Of a stretch of DNA of 64,000 nucleotides, positions 51,099 to 59,464 are shown one piece after another. The notes beneath the pieces were generated by a model, which saw only the letters and a list, made by a program, of their open reading frames with translations, was not told where the DNA came from and ran no database searches. Position 1 is the first letter of the stretch; every line of letters starts with the position of its first letter. A program made the translations under genes and the position numbers. The stretch comes from Embleya sp045207655. Lineage in GTDB: Bacteria; Actinomycetota; Actinomycetes; Streptomycetales; Streptomycetaceae. The stretch spans positions 5,208,001-5,272,000 of the forward strand of contig NZ_CP108784.1 in assembly GCF_045207655.1 (NCBI RefSeq), written 5' to 3'.

Positions 51099-51818
51099 GT
51101 GCTGGACGATCGTGACGTGGAACGGGTGCTGGTGCTGGCCGCGCACCCGGACGACATCGACTACGGGGCGGCGGGGACGGTGGCGACCTGGACCGAGGCC
51201 GGCGTCGAGGTGAGCTATTGCCTGGTCACCGACGGGGACGCGGGCGGCTTCGACCCGGCGGTGCCGCGATCCGAGATCGGCGGGATCCGGCGGGCCGAGC
51301 AGACCGCGGCGGCGGCGCACGTGGGGGTGAAGCGGCTGTACTGGCTCGGCTACCCGGACGGACGGTTGGCCGCGACCCTCGAACTGCGGCGCGACATCAC
51401 CCGGGTGATTCGGCAGGTGCGGCCGCAGCGCATGGTGATCCCCAGTCCCGAGCGGGACTGGACGCGGCTCGCGCCCAGCCATCCGGATCATCTGGAGGCG
51501 GGCGAGGCGGCGATGCGGGCGATCTACCCGGACGCCCGGAACCCCTTCGCGCACCCCGAGTTGCTGGACGCGGAGGGACTGCGGGAGTGGACCGTGCCGG
51601 AGACGTGGTTGTCGCCGACGGGGGACCCGGACCACGCGGTCGAGGTGAGCGCGGTGTTCGAGCGCAAGATGGCGGCGTTGTTGTCGCACACGAGTCAGAC
51701 GAGTCATCTGTCCGGGCTGCGCGATGAGGTGACCAGGATGCTCGGCCGCAATGCCCTGCGGTTCGGTCTGGGCGCGGGGCGGATGGCCGAGGTGTTCCGG
51801 GTGGTGGACACCCGCTAG
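51099..51818 (+). CDS. LmbE/PIG-L family deacetylase
   Basis: LmbE-like proteins are zinc N-acetyl-sugar deacetylases; relatives act in mycothiol synthesis and detoxification (MshB, Mca) or in antibiotic tailoring. The 239-residue product has the signature AAHPDDIDYGAAG with metal ligands His16 and Asp19, RRAEQTAAAAHVGV and the later SHPDHLEAGEAAMRA with the third ligand. It is shorter than MshB/Mca (~290), so I do not assign it to mycothiol synthesis. GTG at 51099 has AAGGGAG at 51086-51092. An IS4-type element is inserted immediately after the stop codon. Confidence 0.85.
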   Translation: MLDDRDVERVLVLAAHPDDIDYGAAGTVATWTEAGVEVSYCLVTDGDAGGFDPAVPRSEIGGIRRAEQTAAAAHVGVKRLYWLGYPDGRLAATLELRRDITRVIRQVRPQRMVIPSPERDWTRLAPSHPDHLEAGEAAMRAIYPDARNPFAHPELLDAEGLREWTVPETWLSPTGDPDHAVEVSAVFERKMAALLSHTSQTSHLSGLRDEVTRMLGRNALRFGLGAGRMAEVFRVVDTR

Positions 51819-51821
51819 ACC
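51812..51821 (+). repeat. Left 10-bp target-site duplication of the IS
   Basis: CCGCTAGACC, identical to 53298-53307. The TAG at 51816-51818 is the stop codon of the deacetylase gene. Confidence 0.9.
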
Positions 51822-53297
51822 CAATACCAGTGACTTTGATGGGGTTCGCTCGTTGGATGGGTTGTGCCAAGGCCTGGGCAGGTGAAGTCGTCGACGGGTG
51901 AGCGGTTCTCGGATCGGATCGCGTTGGGGGTGTTGACGCGTGCGTTTCCGCCGGAGTTGGTCGACGAGGTGGTCGCGGGGTGTGGGCGGGTCGAGCAGCG
52001 TCGTCGGTTGTTGCCGGCGAGGGTGGTCGTCTACTTCGTCCTGGCGATGTGTCTGTTCTCGGGTCAGGGCTACGAGGAGGTCGCGCGTCTGCTCACGCAG
52101 GGTCTGGAGCGGGAGCGTCGGTGGGTGGGGACGTGGCGGGTTCCGACGACCGGGGCGATCGGGCGGGCGCGGCTGCGGTTGGGGCCGGAGCCGTTGAGGG
52201 TGTTGTTCGCTCGGGTGTGTCGTCCGGTGGCGGTGCCGGGGACGGTCGGGGCGTGGTATCGCGGGCGCCGTCTGGTCGCGGTGGACGGCACGACCTTCGA
52301 CCTGCCCGACAGCGAGGCGAACGCGGGTTTCTTCGGTCGGCCGGGTACGAGTCGGGGCCAGGGTCGGAGCGCGTATCCGCAGGCGAGGGTGGCCGTGTTG
52401 GTCGAGTGCGGCACCCACGTGGTGTTCGCGGCCGACATCGCGCCGCTCGCCGTGCGCGAAACGACCGCGGCCCGGCGGTTGTTCGCGTCGTTGGAGCCCG
52501 GGATGCTCCTGTTGGCCGACCGGGGTTTCCACGACTTCGAACTGTGGCGGGCGGCCTCCGGGACCGGCGCGGACCTGTTGTGGCGGATCAAGGGCAACGC
52601 CGTGCTCCCGGTCCTGACCTCCCTGCCCGACGGGTCCTACCTGTCCGAGATCTTCGCCGGTCACGACCGCCGGCGCGTCGATCCGATCCGGGTCCGTGTG
52701 GTCGAGTACACCCTGGGCCCGGGCGGTGGGGAGGAGATCGTGTATCGGCTGATCACCACCGTCCACGATCCCTCGGCGGCTCCGGCCGCCGAGTTGGCGG
52801 CGCTGTATCACGAGCGGTGGGAGATCGAGACCGCCCTCGACGAGATCAAGACCCACCAGGGCGGTCCCGGCCACGTGTTGCGTTCCCGTCACCCGGCGGG
52901 TGTCGAACAGGAGATCCTCGGTGTTCTCCTGGTCCATCACGCCCTGCGCGACCTGATGCACCACGCCGCTCGGGATGTGGACTGCGACCCGGACAGGCTG
53001 TCCTTCATCCGAACCCTGCGCGTCGTCCGCCGCCACGTCACCGGCCAGGCGGCGTTTTCCCCCCTCCCGACTCGCCGTCGCACTCCTCGCCACCCTGTGT
53101 GAGATCCACGAACGGCCCCTGCCGCCGAGGCGGTTGCGCTCCAACCCCCGCGTCATCAAACGCAAGATGTCCAACTGGGCGCTCAAGCGAACCGAGCACC
53201 GCAGCACACCCCCACCGAACCCACCCGACGTCACGCTCGTCGGACCGACCCGCACCACCCCAACCTGCCGCAGAAAGACCTAAAAACACCGGTATTG
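51822..53297 (+). mobile_element. IS4-family insertion sequence (about 1476 bp)
   Basis: Both ends are visible. The left end starts CAATACCAGTG and the right end is its imperfect inverse (CAATACCGGTG read on the minus strand), matching at 13 of the first 16 positions. Flanking 10-bp direct repeats (CCGCTAGACC) mark the target duplication, a length normal for IS4-family elements. One transposase gene occupies almost the whole element. The insertion separates the deacetylase gene from its terminator (53306-53343) without changing the protein. Confidence 0.93.
51864..53283 (+). pseudogene. IS4-family DDE transposase, frameshifted near the C-terminus
   Basis: The main frame (51864-53102, GTG start, 412 codons) has the DDE triad of IS4-type transposases: VAVDGTTFDLPD, LLADRGFHD and the YREK-type YHERWEIETALDEIKTH. 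The protein continues to VTGQAAFSP and then loses similarity. The family C-terminus (SRLAVALLATLCEIHERPLPPRRLRSNPRVIKRKMSNW...) is in the +1 frame up to the TAA at 53283. The shift falls in TTTTCCCCCC at 53055-53064. Either one extra C has inactivated the gene or the product is made by ribosomal slippage. The intact product would have about 472 residues. Confidence 0.85.
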
Positions 53298-53307
53298 CCG
53301 CTAGACC
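53298..53307 (+). repeat. Right 10-bp target-site duplication of the IS
   Basis: CCGCTAGACC, the second copy of the target site. The last two bases also start the left arm of the following terminator. Confidence 0.9.
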
Positions 53308-53343
53308 CTGTCCGGCGGACCCATCGGGATCCGCCGGACAGGG
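53306..53343. terminator. Original terminator of the LmbE-type gene, now displaced by the IS
   Basis: A perfect 14-bp stem (53306-53319 with 53330-53343) with a 10-nt loop. Without the IS it would begin two nt after the deacetylase stop codon. It also lies between that gene and the convergent small membrane protein. Confidence 0.85.
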
Positions 53344-53410
53344 CCTGGCGCGCTCGGCGAGGGATCGAGGACACGCCCGGGAGGTGAGCCGGCGGGTTCG
53401 TCGCGCCGGC

Positions 53411-53767
53411 TCAGGTCCACATGACGGCGATGGCGATGTTCGCCACGGTCAGCAGGCCGATCGCGCCGAGGACCTTCGGGGAGACCCGGTCCGCGGCGCG
53501 ATTGCCCCAGACCAGCAGCAGGATCGCCAGCAGGATCACCAGCTTGGTGCCGATCTTGGCGTTGTCCACGTCCTGGTCCAGACCCGCCTGGACCACCCCG
53601 ACCAGCGCCAGACCGGTGACGAGCATGGTCAGCGCACCGTGCGTCATCGCGGGCACGATCCGCACGTCGCCGGTGCGCAGCCCGGACATCTGGGTGAGAA
53701 AGCCGCCGAGCAGGGACGCGATGCCCACGATGTGCAGGACCAGCAGGATCTGCCGCAGAACGTCCAC
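53411..53767 (-). CDS. Small four-TM integral membrane protein
   Basis: The 118-residue hydrophobic protein has four predicted helices (about 5-25, 40-60, 72-90, 97-117) with few charges in between (GLDQDVDNAKIG, RAADRVSP). It has no recognised catalytic motif and I assign no function. The GTG at 53767 (VDVLRQILLV) is preferred to the in-frame TTG at 53776, because GAGGAG is adjacent to the TTG but correctly spaced (9 nt) from the GTG. It ends 67 nt from the terminator next to the IS. Confidence 0.72.
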   Translation of the reverse strand: MDVLRQILLVLHIVGIASLLGGFLTQMSGLRTGDVRIVPAMTHGALTMLVTGLALVGVVQAGLDQDVDNAKIGTKLVILLAILLLVWGNRAADRVSPKVLGAIGLLTVANIAIAVMWT

Positions 53768-54107
53768 GTCGTACAACTCCTCGTCGGCTCCTCGCGCGGC
53801 GCCCGGGACGCCGTCGTCGTTGCGGGTCGCAGCTTAGCCGGCGGCCGATAAGGGACCTTCCGGTTGGTCATACGCGAGTAATGTGCGCCAAACGGCTCAA
53901 GATCGACTTTCGGGAATCCGGGCGCTTTTCCCGTGATACGGGGAGAAGGAAACGGCGACCTTGGTAAAGTTTTGGCAATGCAGAGGCCAATGGTGATGGT
54001 CGTGACACGCCTGTGACTAGTGTTCTGCGACAGGCGATCGGCTCGACGTCGGCCACCCGGTCGACACGATCGCCTCCGCCGAATTCGGGGACGCGTTTCG
54101 GTGACTG

Positions 54108-54236
54108 TGGGTGACCGCAGTCGTCGCGGCGAGAAGCCGGAACCGGGGACCCTCGCAGTCCCTGGGGTGAATCGGTGCTCCGGCACCGTAGGGCGCCTTC
54201 TTCCGCCCGAACCCGTCAGCTAACCCGGTAGGCGGC
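54108..54236 (+). ncRNA. Cyclic di-AMP (ydaO/yuaA-type) riboswitch
   Basis: Three conserved blocks of the ydaO class are present in order: CCGGGGACC (54143-54151), GGGGTGAATCGG (54164-54175) and, at 54208-54233, a block containing CGAACCCGTCAGCTAACC and GTAGGC. A variable hairpin (GGTGCTCCGGCACC) separates them. In actinomycetes this class usually lies before genes of wall hydrolases, as here before the NlpC/P60 gene, 22 nt from its start. Binding of c-di-AMP is expected to reduce expression. The 5' boundary is approximate. Confidence 0.9.
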
Positions 54237-54258
54237 CGAGGAAGGAGACCCGCCACCA

Positions 54259-55344
54259 GTGGCGTCCCAACGTCGACCCGGGCAGCACCGCAAGCCCAAG
54301 CCGCGCACCGCCGTCCGTACCGCAGCGACCGTCGTCACGGCCGCCGCGACGATGACCGGCGTGATGACCTTCGCCGGCACCGCGAGCGCGGATCCCGCGC
54401 AGTCGTTCCAGCAGACCAAGGAACGCGTCAACCAACTGCACAGCGACGTGATCAAGGCCACCGACGCCGCCAACGGCGTCGAGGAGCAGATCACCAAGCA
54501 GCAGGGCACCGCGAACCAGACGCAGGCTCGGATCACCGAGGAACAGACCGCGCTGAACGCCCTGCGCGACCAGATCGGTGTCCTGGCGGCCAACCAGTAC
54601 CGCAGCGGCGGCCTGCCGCCGTCGCTCTCGCTCGCGCTCAGCGGCGACCCCGAGGGTTACCTGCAGAAGTCGCAGATGATGTCCCAGCTCGACGGCCAGC
54701 AGGCCGCCAAGCTGAAGCAGATCGCGGCGCAGGCCCGAGTTCTCCAGCAGGACCGCACCGAGGCCTCCTCGCAGCTCGCGGAACTGGAGAAGCTGCGGAC
54801 CGAGCTGAACAAGAACAAGGCCGACATCCAGGCCAAGCTCTCCGAGGCCCAGCGGCTGCTGAACACGCTCACCGAGCAGCAGAAGAAGGAAGTCCTCGAC
54901 TCGGACGAGCACGCGGGCGACACCTCGCGTACGCCCGACCGCAGCTCGCGGGACAAGGAGAAGGACACCGCGCCGGCGACCAACATCCCGGCCTCCGGCC
55001 GGGCCCAGGCCGCGATCAACTTCGCGTTGGCGCAGATCGGCAAGCCGTACGTCTCCGGCGCCGAGGGCCCCGGCTCGTACGACTGCTCCGGCCTGACCCA
55101 GGCGTCCTGGAAGGCCGCGGGCGTGACGCTCACCCGCACCACCTGGACCCAGATCAACGACGGTCCCAAGATCGCCAAGAGCGCCCTCCAGCCGGGCGAC
55201 CTGGTGTTCTTCTACTCGGACAACCGGCACGTGGGCATGTACATCGGCAACGGCCAGATCGTGCACGCCCCGCGTCCGGGCAAGACCGTGACCAAGGCGC
55301 CGCTGGACTCGATGCCGTTCCTCGCGGCCATCCGACCCGGCTAG
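54259..55344 (+). CDS. Secreted NlpC/P60 endopeptidase with coiled-coil (RipA-like)
   Basis: This is a peptidoglycan hydrolase cleaving stem peptides (D-Glu/DAP bond) outside the cell. The 361-residue product has a signal peptide with a long twin-Arg-poor basic N-terminus and a cleavage site near ASADPAQ (43-44), a coiled-coil (about 50-220, ERVNQLHSDVIKATDAANGVEEQ and later), a charged linker and the NlpC/P60 domain (about 245-361). Catalytic residues are Cys276 (YDCSGL), His324 (HVGMYIG) and His336 (IVHAPRPG). GTG at 54259 has GAAGGAGA at 54241-54248. Expression is predicted to be controlled by the c-di-AMP riboswitch. Confidence 0.93.
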   Translation: MASQRRPGQHRKPKPRTAVRTAATVVTAAATMTGVMTFAGTASADPAQSFQQTKERVNQLHSDVIKATDAANGVEEQITKQQGTANQTQARITEEQTALNALRDQIGVLAANQYRSGGLPPSLSLALSGDPEGYLQKSQMMSQLDGQQAAKLKQIAAQARVLQQDRTEASSQLAELEKLRTELNKNKADIQAKLSEAQRLLNTLTEQQKKEVLDSDEHAGDTSRTPDRSSRDKEKDTAPATNIPASGRAQAAINFALAQIGKPYVSGAEGPGSYDCSGLTQASWKAAGVTLTRTTWTQINDGPKIAKSALQPGDLVFFYSDNRHVGMYIGNGQIVHAPRPGKTVTKAPLDSMPFLAAIRPG

Positions 55345-55369
55345 GCCCACCGGACACCGACGACACCTC

Positions 55370-55414
55370 GACGGCGCCCGTCCTCGGAACGAATCCGAGG
55401 GCGGGCGCCGTCGT
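55370..55414. terminator. Terminator after the NlpC/P60 gene
   Basis: A ~20-bp stem with one G-T wobble (arms CGACGGCGCCCG...CCTCGGA and TCCGAGG...CGGGCGCCGTCG) closes a 5-nt loop. It lies about 25 nt after the endopeptidase gene and about 25 nt from the convergent response regulator gene. Confidence 0.88.
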
Positions 55415-55439
55415 GTGTGCCGGGGTACCGCCGGTCCGG

Positions 55440-56117
55440 TCAGACCAGCCGGCGGTCGGTCGCCCAACGGGTCAGCTCGTGCCGGTTGGAAAGCTGCAAC
55501 TTGCGCAGCACGGCGGACACATGGGTCTCCACCGTCTTGACCGAGATGACCAGCCGCCGGGCGATCTCCTTGTACGCGTAGCCGCGCGCGATCAGCCGCA
55601 GCACCTCGCGCTCGCGCTGGGTGAGCCGGTCCAGGTCCTCGTCGATCGGCGGCACGTCGGTGGCCGCGAACGCGTCCAGCACGAAGCCCGCCAGACGCGG
55701 CGAGAACACCGCGTCGCCCTCGCCGACCCGGCCGATCGCGCGGATCAGCTCGTCGCCGGTGATCGACTTGGTCACATAGCCCCGGGCGCCACCGCGGATC
55801 ACCCCGATCACGTCCTCGGCCGCGTCCGAGACGGACAGCGCCAAAAAGCGCACGGCCGGGATCAACGACGCGCACTGGCGCAGCACCTCGACCCCACCGC
55901 CGCCGGGCAGGTGCACGTCGAGCAGGACCACCTCGGGACGGGTCTCGGTGACCACGGCCACCGCGCTCGCGACGTCGTCGGCCTCGCCGACCACCTCGAC
56001 CGCCTCGCCGATCTCGGCGCGCACGCCGGTTCGGAACATCCGGTGGTCGTCGACCAGGACCACCCGGGTACGGGGCGCTCCCTCCGGGTGCTCGGTGCTC
56101 GTCTCGGTGGCGTTCAC
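55440..56117 (-). CDS. NarL/LuxR-type response regulator
   Basis: The 225-residue product has a receiver domain with DD at 23-24 and phosphoacceptor Asp67 (VVLLDVHLP), Thr/Ser (ALSVSD) and Lys (YVTKSI). The C-terminal LuxR helix-turn-helix (LTQREREVLRLIARGYAYKEIARRLVISVKTVETHVSAVLRKLQLSNRHELTRWA) lies at about 158-220. The GTG at 56117 overlaps the sensor kinase stop (GTGA), so the pair is translationally coupled. GGAAGG lies 8 nt upstream. The likely target is the divergent PspC/LiaF-like gene and envelope genes. Confidence 0.94.
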   Translation of the reverse strand: MNATETSTEHPEGAPRTRVVLVDDHRMFRTGVRAEIGEAVEVVGEADDVASAVAVVTETRPEVVLLDVHLPGGGGVEVLRQCASLIPAVRFLALSVSDAAEDVIGVIRGGARGYVTKSITGDELIRAIGRVGEGDAVFSPRLAGFVLDAFAATDVPPIDEDLDRLTQREREVLRLIARGYAYKEIARRLVISVKTVETHVSAVLRKLQLSNRHELTRWATDRRLV

Positions 56118-57391
56118 GTGTTCGTCCTTCCCACAGCGGCCCGGCCGGCCTCGGCTCGGCGCATCTCCAGCTCGACCTCGGTGCCCTCGCCGGGTTCGCT
56201 GCGGATGTTCGCGGCGCCCCCGTTGCGGCGCATGCGCCCCAGCACGGACTCTCGCACACCGAGCCGGTCGGCGGGCACCGCGTCCGGGTCGAAGCCGGGT
56301 CCGCGGTCCCGGACGAAGACGGTGACCATGTCCTCGTCGGCCTCGCCGAACACCGAGATCGCCGCGCCGCCCGCGTACTTCGCCGCGTTGACCATCGCCT
56401 CGCGCGCGGCGGCCAGCAGCGCGGCCAGCTTGTCGTCCACCGGGCAGTCGCCCACGGACACCACCTCGATCGACACGCCGTGCGCGTCCTCGACCTCGGC
56501 CGCGGTCGAGCGCAGCGCGGCGGCGAAGGTGCGATCCGGTTCCTCGCCGTCGGGGCGGTACAACCACGCGCGCAGCTCGCGCTCCTGCGCGCGGGCGAGC
56601 CGGGCCACCTCGCGCGGGTCGTCGACCTGACGCTGGATCAGCGTCAGCGTGTGCAGCACCGAGTCGTGCACGTGCGCGGCCACCTCGGCGCGCTCCTGGG
56701 CCCGGATCCGGGCCCGGCGCTCGGCGCCCAGCTCGCGGGTCTGCCGCAGCAGATACGGGCCGAAGATGACCAGCAGCCCGACCAGGAGCAGCCCGGCCCC
56801 GCGCATCGCGGCCAGCGCGTCGCCGAGGCCGCCCCGGCCGAACGAGAAGAACACCAGACCGGCCAGCACCAGCGTGGCGCCGACGAAGGTGCGCAGCGCG
56901 CCGGCCACCCGGCTGCGCCCGTCCAGCGAGAACCACCGGTTGCGCTGCGACTCGTCCGCCTGGCGCCACAGCAGGATCACCCCGGGGCCGGCCACCAGCA
57001 GCGGCCAGATCCAGTCCCCGACCTTGCTTCCGCTCGTGGTCGCGCCCACGCCGGTGAGCATGGTGGCGGCGATCAACACGATGATCAGGGCGAGCGCCTG
57101 ATGCCGCTCCCGACCACGTTCGCGCGGCGGCGGGGCCGTGGTCCCCGCGCCCTGCGGTACGAAGATCCAAAAGGCCGCGTAGAGCGCGATCCCCAGACCC
57201 GCGAAGAACGCGAGCGCGACGAAGGCGACCCGCAGCAGCAGCACCTCGACACCGAGGTGCTCGGACAGACCGCGCGCGACGCCGCCGGCGAACCGGTGGG
57301 AGGCGGCGCGCCGGAGCCGGGGGGTCGACGGCGCGGGCCGGACGGGCGCGGCGGGCGGGGGGTAGACGGCGGTCACACGACCGATCGTCAC
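56114..57391 (-). CDS. PspC-domain sensor histidine kinase
   Basis: The 425-residue product has an N-terminal PspC domain (about 25-80, RFAGGVARGLSEHLGVEVLLLRVAFVALAFFAG), four or five further hydrophobic segments to about 215, then a HisKA_3 dimerisation region with His242 in AAHVHDSVLH and a HATPase domain (REAMVNAAKYAG, VRDRGPGFD, SEPGEGTEVEL). This resembles a LiaS/DesK-like kinase with a stress-sensing PspC module fused in front. GTG at 57391 is the first start. It is divergent from the PspC/LiaF-like gene, and the regulator follows with a GTGA overlap. Confidence 0.93.
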   Translation of the reverse strand: MTIGRVTAVYPPPAAPVRPAPSTPRLRRAASHRFAGGVARGLSEHLGVEVLLLRVAFVALAFFAGLGIALYAAFWIFVPQGAGTTAPPPRERGRERHQALALIIVLIAATMLTGVGATTSGSKVGDWIWPLLVAGPGVILLWRQADESQRNRWFSLDGRSRVAGALRTFVGATLVLAGLVFFSFGRGGLGDALAAMRGAGLLLVGLLVIFGPYLLRQTRELGAERRARIRAQERAEVAAHVHDSVLHTLTLIQRQVDDPREVARLARAQERELRAWLYRPDGEEPDRTFAAALRSTAAEVEDAHGVSIEVVSVGDCPVDDKLAALLAAAREAMVNAAKYAGGAAISVFGEADEDMVTVFVRDRGPGFDPDAVPADRLGVRESVLGRMRRNGGAANIRSEPGEGTEVELEMRRAEAGRAAVGRTNT

Positions 57392-57509
57392 ACGCCGGCA
57401 AGCCCCGACGCATCAGGGCCCGACCCTGATTCGCCCTCAGGGTCGAACCAGGGGCGGGCCAGGGCGGAGCCCGATGGGAACGGGGCGGCGGGAGCGCCAC
57501 GATGGACCC

Positions 57510-58787
57510 ATGAACGACGACATGAAACCCGGTATCTCGGCCGGCGACCGGGCCGGCGACGTCCCGGGCGGCCCTCCGGGGTCGTCCGCGGCGCCCACGA
57601 CGACGATTCGCCCCCAGCTCCTGCGCAGCACCGAGGACCGGATGGTCTCGGGCGTGTGCGGCGGCCTCGGCGAGCACTTCGGCCTCGACCCCGTGATCTT
57701 CCGCATCGTGTTCGCGGTGCTGTCGCTCTTCGGCGGGGTGGGCGTACTGGTGTACAGCCTGGGCTGGCTGTTGATCCCGGCCCGGGGCGAGGAACAGCCG
57801 CTGCTGCGGCGGATCCTGTCCAGGAAGTTCGACTACGGGGCGTTGGCCGCCGCCGCGGTCGCCGTCATGGGGGTCGCCTTGTTCTTCACCTACCTGGACT
57901 CGGGCTTCGGTCCGTCCATCCCGCTGCTGATGATCACCGCCGTGGTGTTGTTCATGGTGTGGTCCGACACGAAGAAGAAGCACGAGGCCGCCGTCCGCAC
58001 GGCCGGGGTCGCGGCGATGGCGCCGGCTCCCACCCAGGTGGACGCCCGGCCGGACGGCGCGACGGTCCCCGGGCCGCCGATGTGGTGGCAGGTGCCGGGT
58101 TCGGGGTCCGCGGAGGAGAACCGGCCCGCCTCGGCGCCGGCGCCGGTGCGCCCCAAGCGCCCGCGCTCGTGGCTGCGGCTGGCCACGCTGTCCGCGGCCA
58201 CCGCCGCCGGCGGTCTGCTGTGGAACCTGGACCACACGGGGGCCGCGGACGTGACGCCCACCGTCGCGCTCGCGATCCTGCTCGGCATCGTCGGCCTGGG
58301 GCTGCTCGCGGGCTCCTGGTTCGGCCGGGCCCGGCTGCTGATCGTGCCCGCCGTCGTGCTCACCGCGCTGCTCGCCGCGGTCACCACGATCACCGTGCCG
58401 CTGACCGGCCCGTCGGGTGAGCGCACCTACACGCCCACCTCGGTCTCGGCGCTGCCGACCTCGTACGAGCTGGGCATGGGCACGATGGACATCGACCTGC
58501 GTCGGCTCGACCTCGGGGCCGGCGGCAGCGCGACGGTCAAGGCCCGGATCGGCGTCGGGCAGATCCAGGTCTGGGTGCCCAAGGACGTCACGGTGGTCTT
58601 CCGGGGCGGCGCCGACGTCGGCCAGGTGCGCACGTCGGCGGGCCGGGACGAGGGCTACCGACCGCGGCGCGCGGAGACCACGGCTCCGGAGGCGGGGCCG
58701 GGGCGCGGCACGATCACGCTCGACCTCAAGGTCGGCCTGGGTGAGGTCGAACTGCTGAACGGCGACGACGGCCGGGAGCCCCGATGA
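57510..58787 (+). CDS. PspC- and LiaF-like membrane protein
   Basis: The 425-residue product has a PspC domain at about 35-95 (LLRSTEDRMVSGVCGGLGEHFGLDPVIFRIVFAVLSLFGGVGVLVYSLGWLLIPARG), TM helices, a Pro-rich loop, three or so further helices (about 230-310) and a C-terminal beta-rich domain (about 320-420, LGMGTMDIDLRRL, ARIGVGQIQVWVPKDVTVVF, VGLGEVEL) like that of LiaF. It probably regulates or is regulated by the divergent sensor kinase. ATG at 57510 follows GGGAG 15 nt upstream; spacing is loose. Confidence 0.85.
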   Translation: MNDDMKPGISAGDRAGDVPGGPPGSSAAPTTTIRPQLLRSTEDRMVSGVCGGLGEHFGLDPVIFRIVFAVLSLFGGVGVLVYSLGWLLIPARGEEQPLLRRILSRKFDYGALAAAAVAVMGVALFFTYLDSGFGPSIPLLMITAVVLFMVWSDTKKKHEAAVRTAGVAAMAPAPTQVDARPDGATVPGPPMWWQVPGSGSAEENRPASAPAPVRPKRPRSWLRLATLSAATAAGGLLWNLDHTGAADVTPTVALAILLGIVGLGLLAGSWFGRARLLIVPAVVLTALLAAVTTITVPLTGPSGERTYTPTSVSALPTSYELGMGTMDIDLRRLDLGAGGSATVKARIGVGQIQVWVPKDVTVVFRGGADVGQVRTSAGRDEGYRPRRAETTAPEAGPGRGTITLDLKVGLGEVELLNGDDGREPR

Positions 58788-58863
58788 GCGCGCCGACGGT
58801 CGACCCGATCGGCATCCGAAGGACCCGACAGTGCACCGTGACCCGGATGGAGGGCGATTTCCG

Positions 58864-59400
58864 ATGAGGCTGAACAGGTACCGCTTCGACCCGATGGCCC
58901 TGATCGCGGGCGCGGTCTTCACCGGCATCGCGGTCGCCTATCTGCTGCGGGCGACCGGCGCCGTGTCGGTGAGCCCGCAGTGGGTGCTGGCCACCGCGGC
59001 GATCGGAGTGGGGCTGGCCGGGCTGGCGGGGGCGCTGTGGGCGCTGCTGCCCAAGGGCGGGCCGGAGCCGGTGGCGGCGCCGATGCGTCCGATGGCTTCC
59101 ACGACGACTTCGCCGGAGTCGGTCGAGCAATTCGAGCAATTCGAGCAGTTCGAGCCGGGAGCCTCGTCGGAGCCGACCGCGTCGTTCGCGTCGACCGCTT
59201 CGCTCGAGCCGACGGTTTCGCCCGGGTCGACCGCTTCGCTCGCGATCCACGATGTGAGCGAGGACGTCGCCGAGCCGTACGCCGACGACGCGGCCGAGAA
59301 CGGGCACGGAGCCGAGGCGGCGGGCGACGCCCCGGGCGAGGACGACACCGGGGACGACCGCCCCGACCCGGAGCCGCCGACGGTGGACCTGACCAAGTAG
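58864..59400 (+). CDS. Two-TM protein with repetitive acidic C-terminus
   Basis: The 178-residue product has two hydrophobic segments (about 10-28, 42-63) and a soluble tail of ~110 residues rich in Ser/Ala/Thr/Glu/Asp. In the tail, EQFEQFEQFE is encoded by nearly identical 9-bp repeats at about 59127-59155. A second repetitive stretch (SxxTASxxxT) follows. The tail is likely disordered. Function unknown. ATG at 58864 has GGAGGG about 10 nt upstream. It is 76 nt after the PspC/LiaF-like gene, so probably in one transcript with it; terminator at 59414-59452. Confidence 0.72.
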   Translation: MRLNRYRFDPMALIAGAVFTGIAVAYLLRATGAVSVSPQWVLATAAIGVGLAGLAGALWALLPKGGPEPVAAPMRPMASTTTSPESVEQFEQFEQFEPGASSEPTASFASTASLEPTVSPGSTASLAIHDVSEDVAEPYADDAAENGHGAEAAGDAPGEDDTGDDRPDPEPPTVDLTK

Positions 59401-59413
59401 GCGCCGGCGGGTA

Positions 59414-59452
59414 CGAGTGCGCGGGTGGGCCGACGGCCCACCCGCGCACTCG
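59414..59452. terminator. Bidirectional terminator after the two-TM gene
   Basis: A perfect 18-bp stem (59414-59431 with 59435-59452) with a GAC loop. It lies 13 nt after one gene and 12 nt from the end of the convergent transferase-like gene. Confidence 0.93.
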
Positions 59453-59464
59453 TCGTGTCCGTGC

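Noticed and set aside
51099..51818. Assigning the LmbE-type protein to mycothiol synthesis (mshB) or mca
   Set aside because: It is shorter than those enzymes and there is no mycothiol-related neighbour.
55440..58928. 1162-codon frame containing the response regulator
   Set aside because: Only the 225 codons from GTG 56117 match a response regulator; the rest overlaps the sensor kinase and PspC genes in the wrong frame.
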